Assembly: GCA_018907035.1 (NCBI GenBank)
Contig: JACCIC010000365.1
Coordinates: 1-64,000, forward strand
Origin: Sycobia sp. Sy_11
Taxonomy: Eukaryota; Arthropoda; Insecta; Hymenoptera; Epichrysomallidae
DNA: 64,000 nucleotides
Direction of reading: 5' to 3'
Below, in pieces: positions 32,828 through 44,712 of this stretch (positions are counted from its first letter, which is position 1; every line of letters begins with the position of its first letter). The notes beneath the pieces are model-generated. The model was not told the origin of the DNA and did not search any database. It saw nothing but the letters and a program-made list of their open reading frames with translations. Both the position numbers and the translations under genes were made by a program.

Positions 32828-35800
32828 CTAGAAACGACTCTGTTTCATTTTCTGTCTGTTTGACGACTCTTGTCCGAAGCATTTGGATCTAATTATATTC
32901 TTACACGTGAAGTCAAAGATTTTAAATATGTCAGGGTGATTTATTAAGTCATTTTCACACACAGGCCAAGAACCTTTCTTTGTAATTAACTGTTCTTTGA
33001 TTTCTGTTCTTTCTGTGTCGTATAATGGACACTCGAAGAGAACATGGCCCGGAGTCTCAATCTGCCCGCAAGAACATTTATCTGTATCAGACAGATTTCT
33101 TTTATGGAGTGAGTAATTAAAATCACCATGTCCACTTAAAAATTGCACGTTATAATAATTTAGATTTATCCAAGAGTACGTCATCCTCTGTCGTACATCA
33201 GGAAAGTATTTCTTGGTGACTTCACCGACGTCTGAGGTTGTCCATTTATCTTGCCACTTTTCGTATAAGACGTCTTTTATACTGGCCACTGCGATATCTT
33301 TGTCGCAATTTTCATCATAAGTTTTGTCATTAATTTGGAAGGACTCGCCTTTATTTAATCGGCGTTTTAGCAGTTTTTCCATCACCACAAGTTCTAATGG
33401 TAATTTGCCACAAATCACCTGTAGCGCCTTTGTAGAGCACGTGTTGTAAGCCCTGCTAGTTCTTAGCAGGGGAAATCTTTGAACTTTTTCTAACTCGTGG
33501 TGATGTTTCTGCGTATCAATCAAATCTCCCCAGGCAGATACTCCATACATAATTGTTGGTATGAACACACCATCATAAAGAGTGTCGAGTGTCAAGTGAT
33601 TCAGACCCCAGGTACTCTGTGCAATCATTCGTATACGGTTATAAAACGCTCGTATCTTATTATTTACTGTACGAAAATGTACATTAATACTGAATCCTTG
33701 ACTGATGGTTATTCCCAGATATGTAACTTTTTCGGAATATTTAATGCCTTTGTTTAGTATTTTTATACAGGGAGGTCTAATCCCTCCTTTGCCAGTATGT
33801 CTTATAGAGCCAGAGATGGACCCTTTCGAAATCAGCTTCTTCATTGTTAAATCTTTATATGTGACAGCCTTCTTTCCGCAGTCAAGTCGACTGCCTTTAT
33901 CTTTAAGTAAGATAAGCTCTGTTTTAGATTTCGAAAGTTCAAGATTTTGTTCTTGACACCATTTGACAACGATGTCAGTGAACTTCTGCGCCTCAGATTC
34001 AACTTCTCTTCTGGAGTCTCCTCCGACTACCAGAATTAAGTCGTCAGCGTATGCCCCTACTCTCCCTTCGTTATGCGTAAGACGCATTAATAGCGAGTCC
34101 ATACATATATTCCGGAAGTCCGGTCCTAATATTGAACCTTGTGGACATCCTTTATTAAGGTTCTTACGAACTACTTGAAAATTGTCGGTTACAGATACTT
34201 TTCTATTTGAAAGGTATGACTCTATCAGTTTGTAGATATTTGTGGGGCAGTCTCTCTTTCGGAGCTCCTCTAGGATTTTCGACCACTGGAGATTATCAAA
34301 TGCTGCAGTGATATCAAATAGAATGCCATAAACTAGTTTCTTTGGATAATTCTTTATCAGCATTTTGAGCTCTGATATGGCATCCTCAGTACCCCTACCT
34401 TTTTAGAAGCCAAACTGTCTATCAGAGGCGTACTCTCTATGTGTAATGCAGTTCGTCAGTCTATAACCAATCAGTCTTTCAAGAACCTTGCTGAGAATAG
34501 GAAGAAGACATATAGGTCTGTATGACTTCACCAGGGAAGGATCCTTTCCACTGGATTTAAGGAGTGTCCTCACCTCACCTACTTTCCAGGAGTCCGGAAA
34601 CGAGCCATACTGTAATGTCGCATTAAATAATTTTAACAAAACCAATAAATATTTCGACTTTATCACACTTTTTACCATTTCAACTTCCACATAGTCTAGA
34701 CCTGGGGCTTTGCCATTTTTCATTTTCTTTATGGCTGTTATTATTTCTATCGTAGACCATGCAGAGACATCATTGGAAGTGGATGTATACAGTATATTCG
34801 ATGTCGTTTGGGGTGAATTTTCATTACCAAACAGACCATCGAGCAGTGCTCGAGCCGTGGACTCCCAGTCTGTGGTAGAATTGCCAGCACTGTCATTTAG
34901 AGAGTTTATAATTTGTTTCGGGAGAATCTTCTCCTTTGAAATCTTATATACAAACCCATAAGCATTCCTCCTGCTATTTAACTCAACAAAGTTTCTCCAG
35001 CTTTCCGATCGGATTTTATTTATATTTTTTGTGTACTTCTTTCTTTCAAGTAAATACTTTCGTCTTTTAATAACTCTGCGGAGTAGATCAGGCTTCGCTT
35101 GATATGTCTTTCTAAGTTTGTACACATTTTTCTTATAGTCAGAGAGTTCGTTAGTCCACCAAGAGACCGACTTCTGGAACATCTTCTTTTTGGGTATAGT
35201 TTTATTTGCAGCTCTTGTAATCTCGTCAACTATGTCTTTTGCATAATCGTTGACATCAGCACAGTTTCGTATCGTCTTTCGTATAAAGGCATAAATGATT
35301 GGTCTAATAACTGAATGAATTTTTCCCAGTTTGCGTATTTGATGTTATACCTAGGCCGTTTGAGTCTAGGTAGCTGGGCAGAGCTTCCCAATTCAATTTC
35401 TATAACTTCATGGTCGCTACTTATCCAGTTATCAGTGACCGACCAATTTGAGACACTCGCAAGACCCTGTATATCACATATTCTAATATCGATGTCCCTT
35501 TCACCTTTCTTATAGGTACATCTCTCGTGTAATTTATTTATGCATATTAGATCGTGTGAAAATACAAAGTCCTCAACTTGTAGTCCTCTTTCATCGCTAA
35601 TCGTCACTCTGGAGCTCCATGTAGGAGAGGTAGCATTTACATCTGACGCTATTATAATATGCTTTCCTCTCGTGACGTCTCGGACTTTTCCAAGTTGGTT
35701 CAGATATATATCAATGTCATGCGAATACTGACAATAGAGAGACACAACATAAAAATCACCACTGGGACCTGAAATATGCACACAGATACAGTGGGACGTG

Positions 35801-36054
35801 CTTACTGCCTTAAGAAGTGTGCCCGTGTAGTCATTGTTCAGTATTACTACGCATGCCCACGGCATTTCTTTTTTGGAGGATCCAACAAATATCTGATTGG
35901 AGTATCTCCCCATACCAACAATAGCATTTGTATGTTGATAAGGTTCCTGTGCTAAGATTATGGCTGCTTTAACTTCATGTGCTCTAGTCATTAATTCATC
36001 AGTAGCTAATCTACTTCGTCCAATATTTGATTGTAGTATAATGGTTTTATCCAT
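32828..36054 (-). pseudogene. Family B ORF2, copy B2, two inactivating lesions
   Basis: Three open pieces: the endonuclease (35230-36054, with QEPYQ, SDVNATSPTW and SSDHEVI), the linker and RT start (34403-35182), and the RT to C-terminus (32828-34363, with AYADDLILVV and CSCGQIETPGHVLFEC). The first break is a one-base loss near 35273. The second is TAA at 34403-34405 replacing Lys in FKKGRGTED. The normal stop TAA is changed to AAA, which adds KMKQSRF. Apart from these changes the protein is close to B6. Both breaks are shared with B1, so they predate the duplication or conversion. Confidence 0.92.
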
Positions 36055-37321
36055 AGTCCGTGTTATTTATTAAACGTTCTAGAGCTGCTTTGTACAATGG
36101 ACAGCTATTATCCATCGTATGCTTACATGGCTTCTTGGCCTTTAAGCATGGGATGCAGCTGCGTTCTTTGCTTTTGCAATTAGCAATGGCGTGATCCTCA
36201 GAGCCACATTTACCACAAAATTCTTTTTCATGTTTGCAGTATTTGGACACGTGACCGTACATTTGGCACTTATAGCACCGACTCACCGCTTGAAAATCTG
36301 CAACTTTGCAGCTTTGCCAACCTATGAAAAGACGCTGGCCTACAAGAATATTTCTTATGGCAGCTGGGGCAATACAGACAACGTGCACGTTGCTCTTATC
36401 CCGTTTGCCTGTTTTAAATAAAACTTTAAATTCTTTTTCAGCGGAGTCGTCGATGCTAAGAAACGACGAATTATTTTGCTCTTTTATCATATTAATTAGT
36501 TCATCCTCTTTGATGTTTGTTGGAACATCATATATGATTATTCTAGGCAACCTCTTTCTAAGCGCAGAAGATTCGAGGTTATTTTCTTTAAGCTTCGGAT
36601 GGCTTTGCAGTTTTGCTAGGTCTGACTCACTTTCAGTCTCAATTACAACGAACCCAGATTTTGTCTTCCTTAGACCTTTAATCTTTAGATTTTCTTTTGC
36701 TGGGCTTATGGCCGACTTGATCTTCTTTTCGATGACGTCTGCGTCATCTTTTCCATTTTTGGATTTAATAGCTATTGAGTACCGTTTGATTGGTACTCGA
36801 TCCTTATTTATTGCTGCAGTCTTAATCGGCGGTATGGTCTGCCTAGCAACCTCGCTATACAGTGCTGGGCTTTCCTTTTTGGTTTCAGTAGCACTTAATC
36901 TGCCTTTCATTATACCATTTTCCAAGGCTAATTTACTTATTACGCTTTGCGCTTTTATGAGCATGTCTTTGACGACATCTTCAACGCTCTTAGTAAATTT
37001 GTTTGATTGCCTTAATTTTTGAAGATTTTCTAGTAAATCTTCGGCAAGAGCATTAAATTCGTCTATTGCTTTGTGTTCGTAAGTTAGGTCTATCTCCAGA
37101 GGAGTGACCCTTTTACGCTTTCTTGCTGTCACAAAAGGCTTATTCTCTGCGTCCAAATTCTGCTGTATTCTTTTCAGAACGACAGCTGCTTCCATTGCGC
37201 TATTGTGGTTCCCCCCAGAATCCTCGGAACCAGAGCCGACCACCGGGGCTTGCACCCGATCGGAATCGACTGGAGAATTACAATCTCCCTGGGGTAGCGT
37301 TTGTTTTTCATTAGCGCTCAT
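36047..37321 (-). CDS. Family B ORF1, Gag-like nucleic-acid-binding protein, intact in B2
   Basis: 424 codons from MSANEKQTLPQG, the same start and length as in B6; an in-frame ATG 20 codons upstream is ignored because it is not shared with B6. Domain order: acidic/polar N-terminus, basic patch RKRKR near residue 67, helical middle, RRM-like PRIIIYDVPTNIKED, then CCHC knuckles CYKCQMYGHVSKYC, CGKCGSEDHAIANC and a third Cys/His cluster ending DNSC. The last codons (TDYG, stop) overlap the ORF2 ATG by 8 nt. Known role in R1-type elements: RNA binding and RNP formation. Open, but in an element whose ORF2 is dead. Confidence 0.92.
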   Translation of the reverse strand: MSANEKQTLPQGDCNSPVDSDRVQAPVVGSGSEDSGGNHNSAMEAAVVLKRIQQNLDAENKPFVTARKRKRVTPLEIDLTYEHKAIDEFNALAEDLLENLQKLRQSNKFTKSVEDVVKDMLIKAQSVISKLALENGIMKGRLSATETKKESPALYSEVARQTIPPIKTAAINKDRVPIKRYSIAIKSKNGKDDADVIEKKIKSAISPAKENLKIKGLRKTKSGFVVIETESESDLAKLQSHPKLKENNLESSALRKRLPRIIIYDVPTNIKEDELINMIKEQNNSSFLSIDDSAEKEFKVLFKTGKRDKSNVHVVCIAPAAIRNILVGQRLFIGWQSCKVADFQAVSRCYKCQMYGHVSKYCKHEKEFCGKCGSEDHAIANCKSKERSCIPCLKAKKPCKHTMDNSCPLYKAALERLINNTDYG

Positions 37322-37450
37322 GTTTATTAATTTATTTGTTTTGGTCTGGGATTTTTGAAAAATTAACAGATTAATGCACAATCCGCAGCCGAACCTTAGA
37401 TCTTACGCTTCTTAAGTTTATAATACACAGAGAATGACAGAGGAGAAACC

Positions 37451-37662
37451 CGTGCGCATTGCCTTTCTATTAGCATAATTTGTCGTACGCATTGCTTTAA
37501 GGCTCAAAGCGGTGCGCATTGCTTTCCGACGTCATGCGGAAAGTGCGCGCATTGCTTTTGAAATGAAAGCGTGCGCATTACTCACAATAAGCACAAGAAA
37601 ATTTCATGCGCATTGCTTTTCATATGAGCACATAAAACAAAACAGCGCACGCATTTCTTTTA
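37451..37662 (-). repeat. Iterated AAGCAATGCG motif array in the B2 5'UTR
   Basis: Same word as in B1 but fewer copies (about seven, some degenerate such as CGCATTACTC and CGCATTTCTT). The shorter array shows that copy number changes between elements. Confidence 0.85.
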
Positions 37663-37963
37663 TTCTGAGCACGGATAGCCTCCCCCACCAGACTCATATG
37701 TTAGTAAAAAAATAAAATAGCTAATATGCTAGTGCAAAGCACCAGCACATCAGCATAATACCAGCATACAGACTGTACACTATCCATTGCAATATTCATT
37801 CCCAGACCGGTTAGCCAGTCACCCGTTAGCCGTCTGTGCATCGCCACGTGCGAGATACACGACGTTTCCAGACCTTACGACTTGGACGTGGGTGTGGCAC
37901 TTGGCTCCCTCGAGCTCCACGAGCACCGTGGATTGGCTTATGAGGGTACACCTTAAAGGCCCC

Positions 37964-38230
37964 GTAGAAAGGGACAGTGAATGTTGGTTGGTACTACAGA
38001 TGGTCGTAGTACTGCGGTACCTCGGTCTTTCGACCATATCCGCAGGTATACCCTCCTCCAGCGCAAACACAGAGCCAAGGAGACTGACTCGGAAAAACCC
38101 CGCTCGAGATAGATTTTAGATCTCAGAGCGAGTTGGCTCTCCCTATAGGGAGGTGACTCATTTAGCCGTACATCCCATGTCCACTCAAGAATTTGAGTGA
38201 AGATGCGATGTACGTTGCCCAGCGGGGACT
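37964..38230 (-). mobile_element. 3'-terminal fragment of family B
   Basis: 267 bp of the B 3' module, starting at the target motif next to the B2 5' end and broken off within the hairpin region, where the 3' end of A2 begins. It has no coding content. The A2 3' end therefore joins the interior of a B 3'UTR. Confidence 0.85.
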
Positions 38231-38897
38231 GTAGAAAGGGACATTTCTGTAACCGTGGATTTTACGTGCAGTACCTACCAATTGGCCTACTACACGGCCC
38301 CCATGGGCGTGGGATCGGGATACGCCCGATCGGCGCGTTAGATGCGAGAGCATTTGGTCTCGCACCCAACTACGGAGTTGCCTCAGGGGCCCGAGCACCC
38401 CGTCAGCCCTCTCCGTGGGAGGCGAGGCCCTTCTAAACCTCTACCGGCTATGCAGGACCGGCACCCGAGTTCGATTGAGTGCAACTCACACACCGGGTCG
38501 CCTATTGGACAGCGGCCACACCGCTCCCTTTCGGCCGGAGCCTACTAAGCAGCAATGGCACGACCGCCGTCGTTCGACGACCCTTGCCCTCGTGAACTTG
38601 GGCTATCAACCACTGCCACTACGAGTCCGACCTCAGTCGATCGGGGCTGGGACAAGTCCCAGGGGCCCCCCGATCCCCATAGTACCTGTTATACTCCAGG
38701 TGGGAGTTTCGAGACAGCCCGCCACCGTGCAGAAGCACGCCGACAAGCCATTTCTGCCCAGTTCGTAGTGTATCGGCTCCTAGGCTGGGTGGGCCTATTG
38801 ACTAAGGTTAGACCGTGGGCTCGTCAGACCCAAGGCGTGCAGCAAGCTGCACGCCCCCCTGCGGTCCACCCATTCACACACCACATTCACGCACCAT

Positions 38898-41800
38898 TCA
38901 TTCTCGCATTCTCTCGATCATTCGCATCCTCGTCACATACGCTCGTTCCACAAACGTACAAAATCTTTCATACGTCTCCCGTTTCCTCAGAATCATACTC
39001 ACATCCACACTACCATCCACTCTCTCAATCACACCCATCTCATTTAGGTCACGGAAGCTAGCATACATATCACATTTACACAACACATGCATCCAGTCTT
39101 CCATTCCGTTCCCACACACACACTCATCATCGTCCACCAAATTCCTTCCATACAGCCATGCATTCAGAGTCCGGTTAGTATATAACCGACCGTGAGACTC
39201 GGTTGGAAACCTTTCATTCTCGAAGCCATTCGCACATTATTCATAAACTCGTACAAAACCCTCCCATTCACAGAATTGTCCCACCTCACTTGCCATCTAT
39301 CATACATTCTCTCATTCAACAGTTTCATCCACTCGCTCTCATTCATTCCGTCCACCTCTACCAGCGACACCAGGTCCATCTCATTCATGACCAACCCCCT
39401 TCTAATTTTGTACGCATTCGCTCTTCTCAGGCTCTCAAGGTCCCACGGGGGCCACCCAAGTAGCACCTGCATGGCCTCCGTGGAAACTGTTCTACACACT
39501 CGCGCACTCGCCAACATAAGGATCCTCTGGCTACTAGCCATAAGGGCCCTCATATTGGCAAATCTCATGCATTCATACCAGGCCGGTTCACCGTACATGG
39601 CACCGGCTAGCATTAACCCTTTCATCCAAATGTTTAAAACCCTATAAGTAACCCCCCATTCTTTCTTAAGCACTGTCTTCACAGCATTCACACTTTTCAT
39701 TACTTTCGCCCTTATACTCTTCACATGCACACCAAAGTTCATACGCTCAATCATCCACACACCCAGGTATCTTACACTCTCAACGTACTGAATGTGCCGT
39801 ACGTCGTTATCATTCACACACACACGCACTCGCCGATTCACGCTTATCTTTCCCCTTAACATCATACACACAGTCTTATCACCAGAAACATTCACACCCA
39901 CACGCGTACCCCATCTATATACCACATTCATACATTCACTCACCAGATACTCTATTCTAGCCCTGGAATCACCCGCAACAACGATGGCCAGATCGTCAGC
40001 GTAGGCCACAACCCGACCATTCGCTGCCGCAAGTTCATCCAGGAGCTCATTCATACAGAGGTTCCACACGTAGGGGCCCGCAATGGAGCCCTGCGGGCAG
40101 CCCCTCTCCACATTCACCCATATCTCATCCATACTATTCCTCATACACGCTTTCCTTTCATTAAAATAATCCATCCACACACCAAGCTCACATCCCACGC
40201 ATCCAGTATTTCTCATGCACTCCACAATCACGCTCCATTCAAGGTTGTCGAAGGCACCCTGAAAGTCGACAAAGAGGCCCAGAACGTATTCGCCCCGGGC
40301 GGAGAGAACATCACTCATGAAACACGTCCACGCATCGTCACACGATCTTCCATTCATAAAGCCAAACTGCCGTTCATTCCATTTCCCATTCATTCTCACA
40401 TTCATACGTTCAACGAGGAGTCTCTCCAGGATTTTCCCCAGGCCGCTTAACAGGCTAATAGGCCTGTAGGACCCAGGGTTTCTCCTGTCCTTTTCGACAC
40501 TCTTCAGGAGTGCCACAACTCTCGCGCGCTTCCACATCTTCGGGAACACACATTCATTCAGACATTTCTCATACATACTCTTCACATACATGGGTATGGC
40601 TTCCCATACATTCCGCAGCATCGAGCTGGTGAAGCCATCCAGCCCTGGTGCTTTTCTCATTCTGAAGAGCCTAACAGCCGCACTCATTTCGTCCCATTCA
40701 AACTCCTCACGCAATCCACTCGCACTCATCAGATTCACTCCGGTGGACCACGGACCCCGGGGAAAGCGCGGATCCCTTCTCGGGAAGAATTTCCCGATAA
40801 GGACCTCCGCGCTCTCCCGCCAGTTCGTGGTGTACCTTCCATCAACCCATAGTCCAGCAATTAAATTCTTATCCCCCCTTAATAAAATCTTATACAAAGC
40901 CCCCCATGCCTCATCCCTTTCTTTGCCCACAAACTTTTCCCACTCCCCTTCCTTCGCGCACTTCATCATAATTTTATATTCGCGAACATGCATTCTCCAT
41001 TCACTCCAAGATTCTCTCATACGCTCATTCACTCTCTTCGCACGTTGGTACCTTCGCCTCGCAGCTCGCACCTCCAGCTTCTTCCTTTCGAGCTCGTCGT
41101 TCCACCATCTGAGGCTCTTCCGTTTCCTCAGGGGGGTCTTCCGATTCCCCGAGGTGGAACGGAGCAGCCACTCATCATTCACGCTCTTCACCCATTCACT
41201 CATCACAGTCACCATATCATTCACACCGAGGGCCAGGAACGCCCCGTAACCATGCCGTTGGGCACGGTCACGTAGCGCACGCCTGTAGCCCTCCCAGTCC
41301 ACATCCTTTTCGACCCATCTCTCGATGGGCCGACAATCCTGGTGGTCGCTCGGGCGAAGATCCTTCAACCACAACCTCACAAGGATGGGGTTGTGGTCAC
41401 TAATTCCGCATTCGTTCATCACCATCCATTCCACCCGGCACTCACCCCCACCAACATTGGTGAGAGTGACATCAATGTCACTCTCCCCCATGCTGGCACT
41501 GAAGGTGTAGTGCGGGCTTGGCTCATTCAAGACTCTAACATTGTTGCATACAATCCATTCCTCAAGCACACATCCACGCACTCTCGGTTCCCTCCCCCCC
41601 CCTGTCTCACCGCTGCATATCTATCTCCGAACCCTCAACCCCTTTGCTGAACCAGAGGTTGCTGGTCGCATTCGCATCCATCTCAATCACCAATTTACGC
41701 CCATTCATACTACTGAACAGGCCGTCCAAGCACCGCACGTACGGCTCGATCGAGCCTGCGGCGCAGTACAGGGAGGCCACATTCAGCTCCCCAAACACAC

Positions 41801-42080
41801 CTTTCACCCACACACACACACCGTCGTCACACACCCATTCACCCTGGACCAGGCACTCGATGTCTTCACCGCATACAATGACAGCCGCGCGCCCGCTCAC
41901 GCTCAGAAATGACTTGAATCCCATGGGGATCCCAGTCACCCTGCCGTGAGAGACGTACGGCTCCTGCAACAGACATACATCTATCCTTTCATTCATCAAC
42001 CATTCACTCATATCACACATAACGCCATACCCCCGCTGAGCATTCATCTGCCATACACGCAGTTCCCTAGTGGCAGCCAT
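38898..42080 (-). pseudogene. Family A ORF2 (endonuclease-RT), two frameshifts, copy A2
   Basis: The N-terminal 157 codons (VCLLQEPYVSHG, MDANATSNLW) end at a frameshift next to an expanded C run near 41590. The next 805 codons are open: ISDHNPILVRLW, RKAPGLDGFTSSML, YRPISLLSGLGK, LFVDFQGAFDNLEW, GCPQGSIAGP, and the catalytic AYADDLAIVVAGD intact. Near 39170 a 7-base deletion relative to A1 shifts the frame just before the C-terminal CVCGNGMEDWMHVLCKC segment (38898-39140). The protein is otherwise complete, so this copy is recently disabled or its breaks could be assembly errors in homopolymers. Confidence 0.88.
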
Positions 42081-43607
42081 TGTCGTTCATTCGCGCACGC
42101 ATTCTCTCAACCCGCAGGATGTACTGGGGGCACGCCATCGACGTCACCGCGTGGTCGTATGGCTGCCCTCTCATCCTGCAGTTTACACACGCATACTTAT
42201 TCTTACAATTTGCACCCATATGTCCACTCAGTCCACATTTTATGCACACTCTTTCTTTCTTACACTCTTTCACACCATGTCCATACTCATAACATCCAAA
42301 ACATCTCAACACTGCATCATACACACTCACACGACACGCACTCCATTCCACATATACACGCCCTTCGTCCAGAAGGCGACGTCTGATCGGGGGCGTGACC
42401 TCAAGGATCACACTCCCCTGCTCAGCATCCCTGCTCCCCCTTCTCCCCGCAACCTTCACCCCCTCTTTGAACTCAACCATACTACACGCATTCTTTAGAT
42501 TCTTGGAGTATAGCTCCTCCAAGAATCTCTCCGCGGTCAGCACACTCGGTACATTGTACACAATCACTCTAGGCTTAGGAGCAGGCGGAATCTCCACCTT
42601 AAGCCCCGCACTCCTAAGCCCCTCATTCAATCTCAAGCTCTCTCTCTCTCTCTTACACTCAAAGTTTCCACAATCACACCGCCACTTCTCGCCACTCGCA
42701 CATTCTTAACTCTCACATTCTCACATACATTCATACTACACAAACGCTTCTTTACTTCCTCACTTTCCTCATTCTCTCGTCCTTTCACAATAACGGCATA
42801 GCTGGGACCTGGAGCCGCCCGAGGTGGTGCCATGGGTACACTCCTCACACCCCCTAGTACCGGCTGTGAAGCCCGTGCCAAGGGAGATGGCCGAGTTGCC
42901 GCCACTCCGGCATACGAGTGCACCCTCGGCTCGTTCGCAGTCACACTCACATTTGCACTTTTCCTCTCACTCAGTCTACCCCTCATCTCGGCATTCATAC
43001 ACAACAAGTTACTCACTATTCTCTCATACTCACTCACACAATTCAGCACATGCTCGATCACTCCTTTGTTTACATTTACCTCACTACACATTCGACCTCT
43101 CAATCGCACACCGATTTCATTCATTCGGTTCAGAATCACTCTATCATTCATATCATTCCCGTCAGTCACTCCTACATTCGCTTTTTCATTCACACAGTTA
43201 ACATTCTCTCGTTCACTCTCTCTCTCACTCTCATTACCACTCTCACAGTCACGCACACTCACAGTAACATTTCCACATACACTGTTCCTCGCACTCACAT
43301 TCACTCTTTTTGCACTAACAACACACGCATTCAAGCTTTCATCATCATTCACTCCCTCACGTTCACTCTCCAACCTTACCCTAATATCTTTGGGGTACTT
43401 ACCCCCAGCCTCTTCAAGGCTCAGCTCCTTTTCCTCGTGGCGCCTTTTGCGCTTCTGCGCCTCCACATCCCCCCTCTCCTGAGTCCTCGCCGTTGTGGCT
43501 GTTGTTTTCGAAGTCGAGGCCCGGGTTTCCCGCGGTGGCAACGACTCCGACGACGAGGAGCTCACCGACGCCATCCTTTGCGCCCTCTTTTTCTGGGACT
43601 TGCCCAT
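42067..43607 (-). pseudogene. Family A ORF1 (Gag-like), frameshift in a CT repeat, copy A2
   Basis: MGKSQKKRAQRM opens 324 codons, ending at the (CT)n tract near 42640-42656, which is 4 nt shorter than in A1. The reading then resumes in another frame (42067-42636) with PRVIVYNVPSVLTAERF and the knuckles CFGCYEYGHGVKEC and CIKCGLSGHMGANC plus a third cluster. The C-terminus overlaps the ORF2 start by 14 nt. Microsatellite slippage alone accounts for the break. Confidence 0.9.
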
Positions 43608-43675
43608 ACTCGGGCAGACTCCCAGTCGCCTCGCGTGCCGCCTCTCTGCTCACCAGGGAGCAGGAGGAGAGAGAG

Positions 43676-43709
<34 letters not shown>

Positions 43710-44191
43710 CTGTTCACTAAACTTAACTAAATTTACTTAAAAACACTTAATTTATAACTGGTATACCCGTGCTAGGTGCTAGAAGGGGGTAGAATAGGAA
43801 AAAAAAAAGAATTTAGAAAAAAACCGGGTGTGGGGGTAAGACAAAAACCGAAAAACTATTAACACGCAAAAAATAAAATTGTGGGGGTTCTGGGGGGTAA
43901 AGTTTATGATAAAGGGTGTAAAAAGAAATAAAAAAAACTTTGGATCACTAAGAAATAACAAAAATTGAGCCCTCACTAATGAAATGAAAAAAATGAGGTG
44001 GTGGGGGAAAGAAAATGAAAAAATGAGAAAAACCACCGGTTCGAGAAAAAACTCGATTACCGGCGGGTGGAGGTGAGTGCGGGGGGTGTAGAGGGGGTGT
44101 ATGAGTGTGTGTGGATGGTGTGTGGATGGTGTGTGTGTGTGGGTTACGCTCACCAGGCCGAGAAATCCCGAACCTGGTGATTGTAGTGTAA

Positions 44192-44228
44192 TCCGTATAT
44201 CTATATATATATATATATAGATATACGG
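44192..44228. repeat. Palindromic TA microsatellite in the A2 5'UTR
   Basis: CCGTATATCT, a short TA run and AGATATACGG make a near-perfect 37-nt palindrome. It is shorter than the one in A1, but the arms are the same. Confidence 0.85.
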
Positions 44229-44712
44229 GCTGTATGTAATAATGCCTTCCGCGGTGGATTTTAACCCTTCCGCGGGCGGCAGGGGGAGGGGTTTGGGGGG
44301 GTCGGAACAGGTGGAGTACACTCACCGGACCGAGTACTCTCGGAATCCGGTGGGTGGTGGTGTACGTCAGGGGGGGTGGGAGGGGGGGTATGTAGGGTGG
44401 GGGGAGTGGGGGTATGAGAATGAGAGAAAAAAATTAAAGAAAAATTTTTAATGTAATGGAGGTTGAGAAAAAGCAAAAAAAAAATTAAAAAAAAGTTAAC
44501 ATAATAAGGGTTGAGAAAAATGAAAAAATAAAAAAATAAGAAAAAAGAAAAACTCACTATTGTGGGGGGTAGCACCCAGCACGGGAACCACGAACAAAAA
44601 ACACAACACTTTCACTATCACTATACACTTCACTACACTAAGCACTCACTAAACACAATACACGGAGAAACTCCGAAACACGTCCGTCCTCGACGGCCGC
44701 TCGATAAAGACT

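Larger units (their letters stand above)
32193..37963 (-). mobile_element. R1: R1-type retrotransposon, family B, copy B2
   Basis: A complete-length 5.77-kb copy with intact termini: the 5' block starting GGGGCCTTTAAGGTGTACCC and the 3' module ending at the target motif. ORF1 is open; ORF2 has two lesions. Its 5' end meets a further B 3' end at 37964 and its 3' end meets B1, so it sits in a perfect head-to-tail series. The 3'UTR is about 32193-32827. Confidence 0.9.
38231..44712 (-). mobile_element. R1: R1-type retrotransposon, family A, copy A2
   Basis: A 6.48-kb, full-length copy. The 3' end carries GTAGAAAGGGACA at 38231 and the 5' end meets the same motif of B3 at 44713. It is much less decayed than A1: one long RT ORF of 805 codons is open. 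The 5'UTR (43608-44712) has a poly(A) run of about 30 near 43678, G-rich tracts and the palindromic TA tract; the 3'UTR is about 38244-38897. Confidence 0.9.

Noticed and set aside
42832..43730. Several plus-strand ORFs of 120-270 codons opposite family A
   Set aside because: Same antisense effect as in A1; broken differently in the two copies, so not conserved as proteins.
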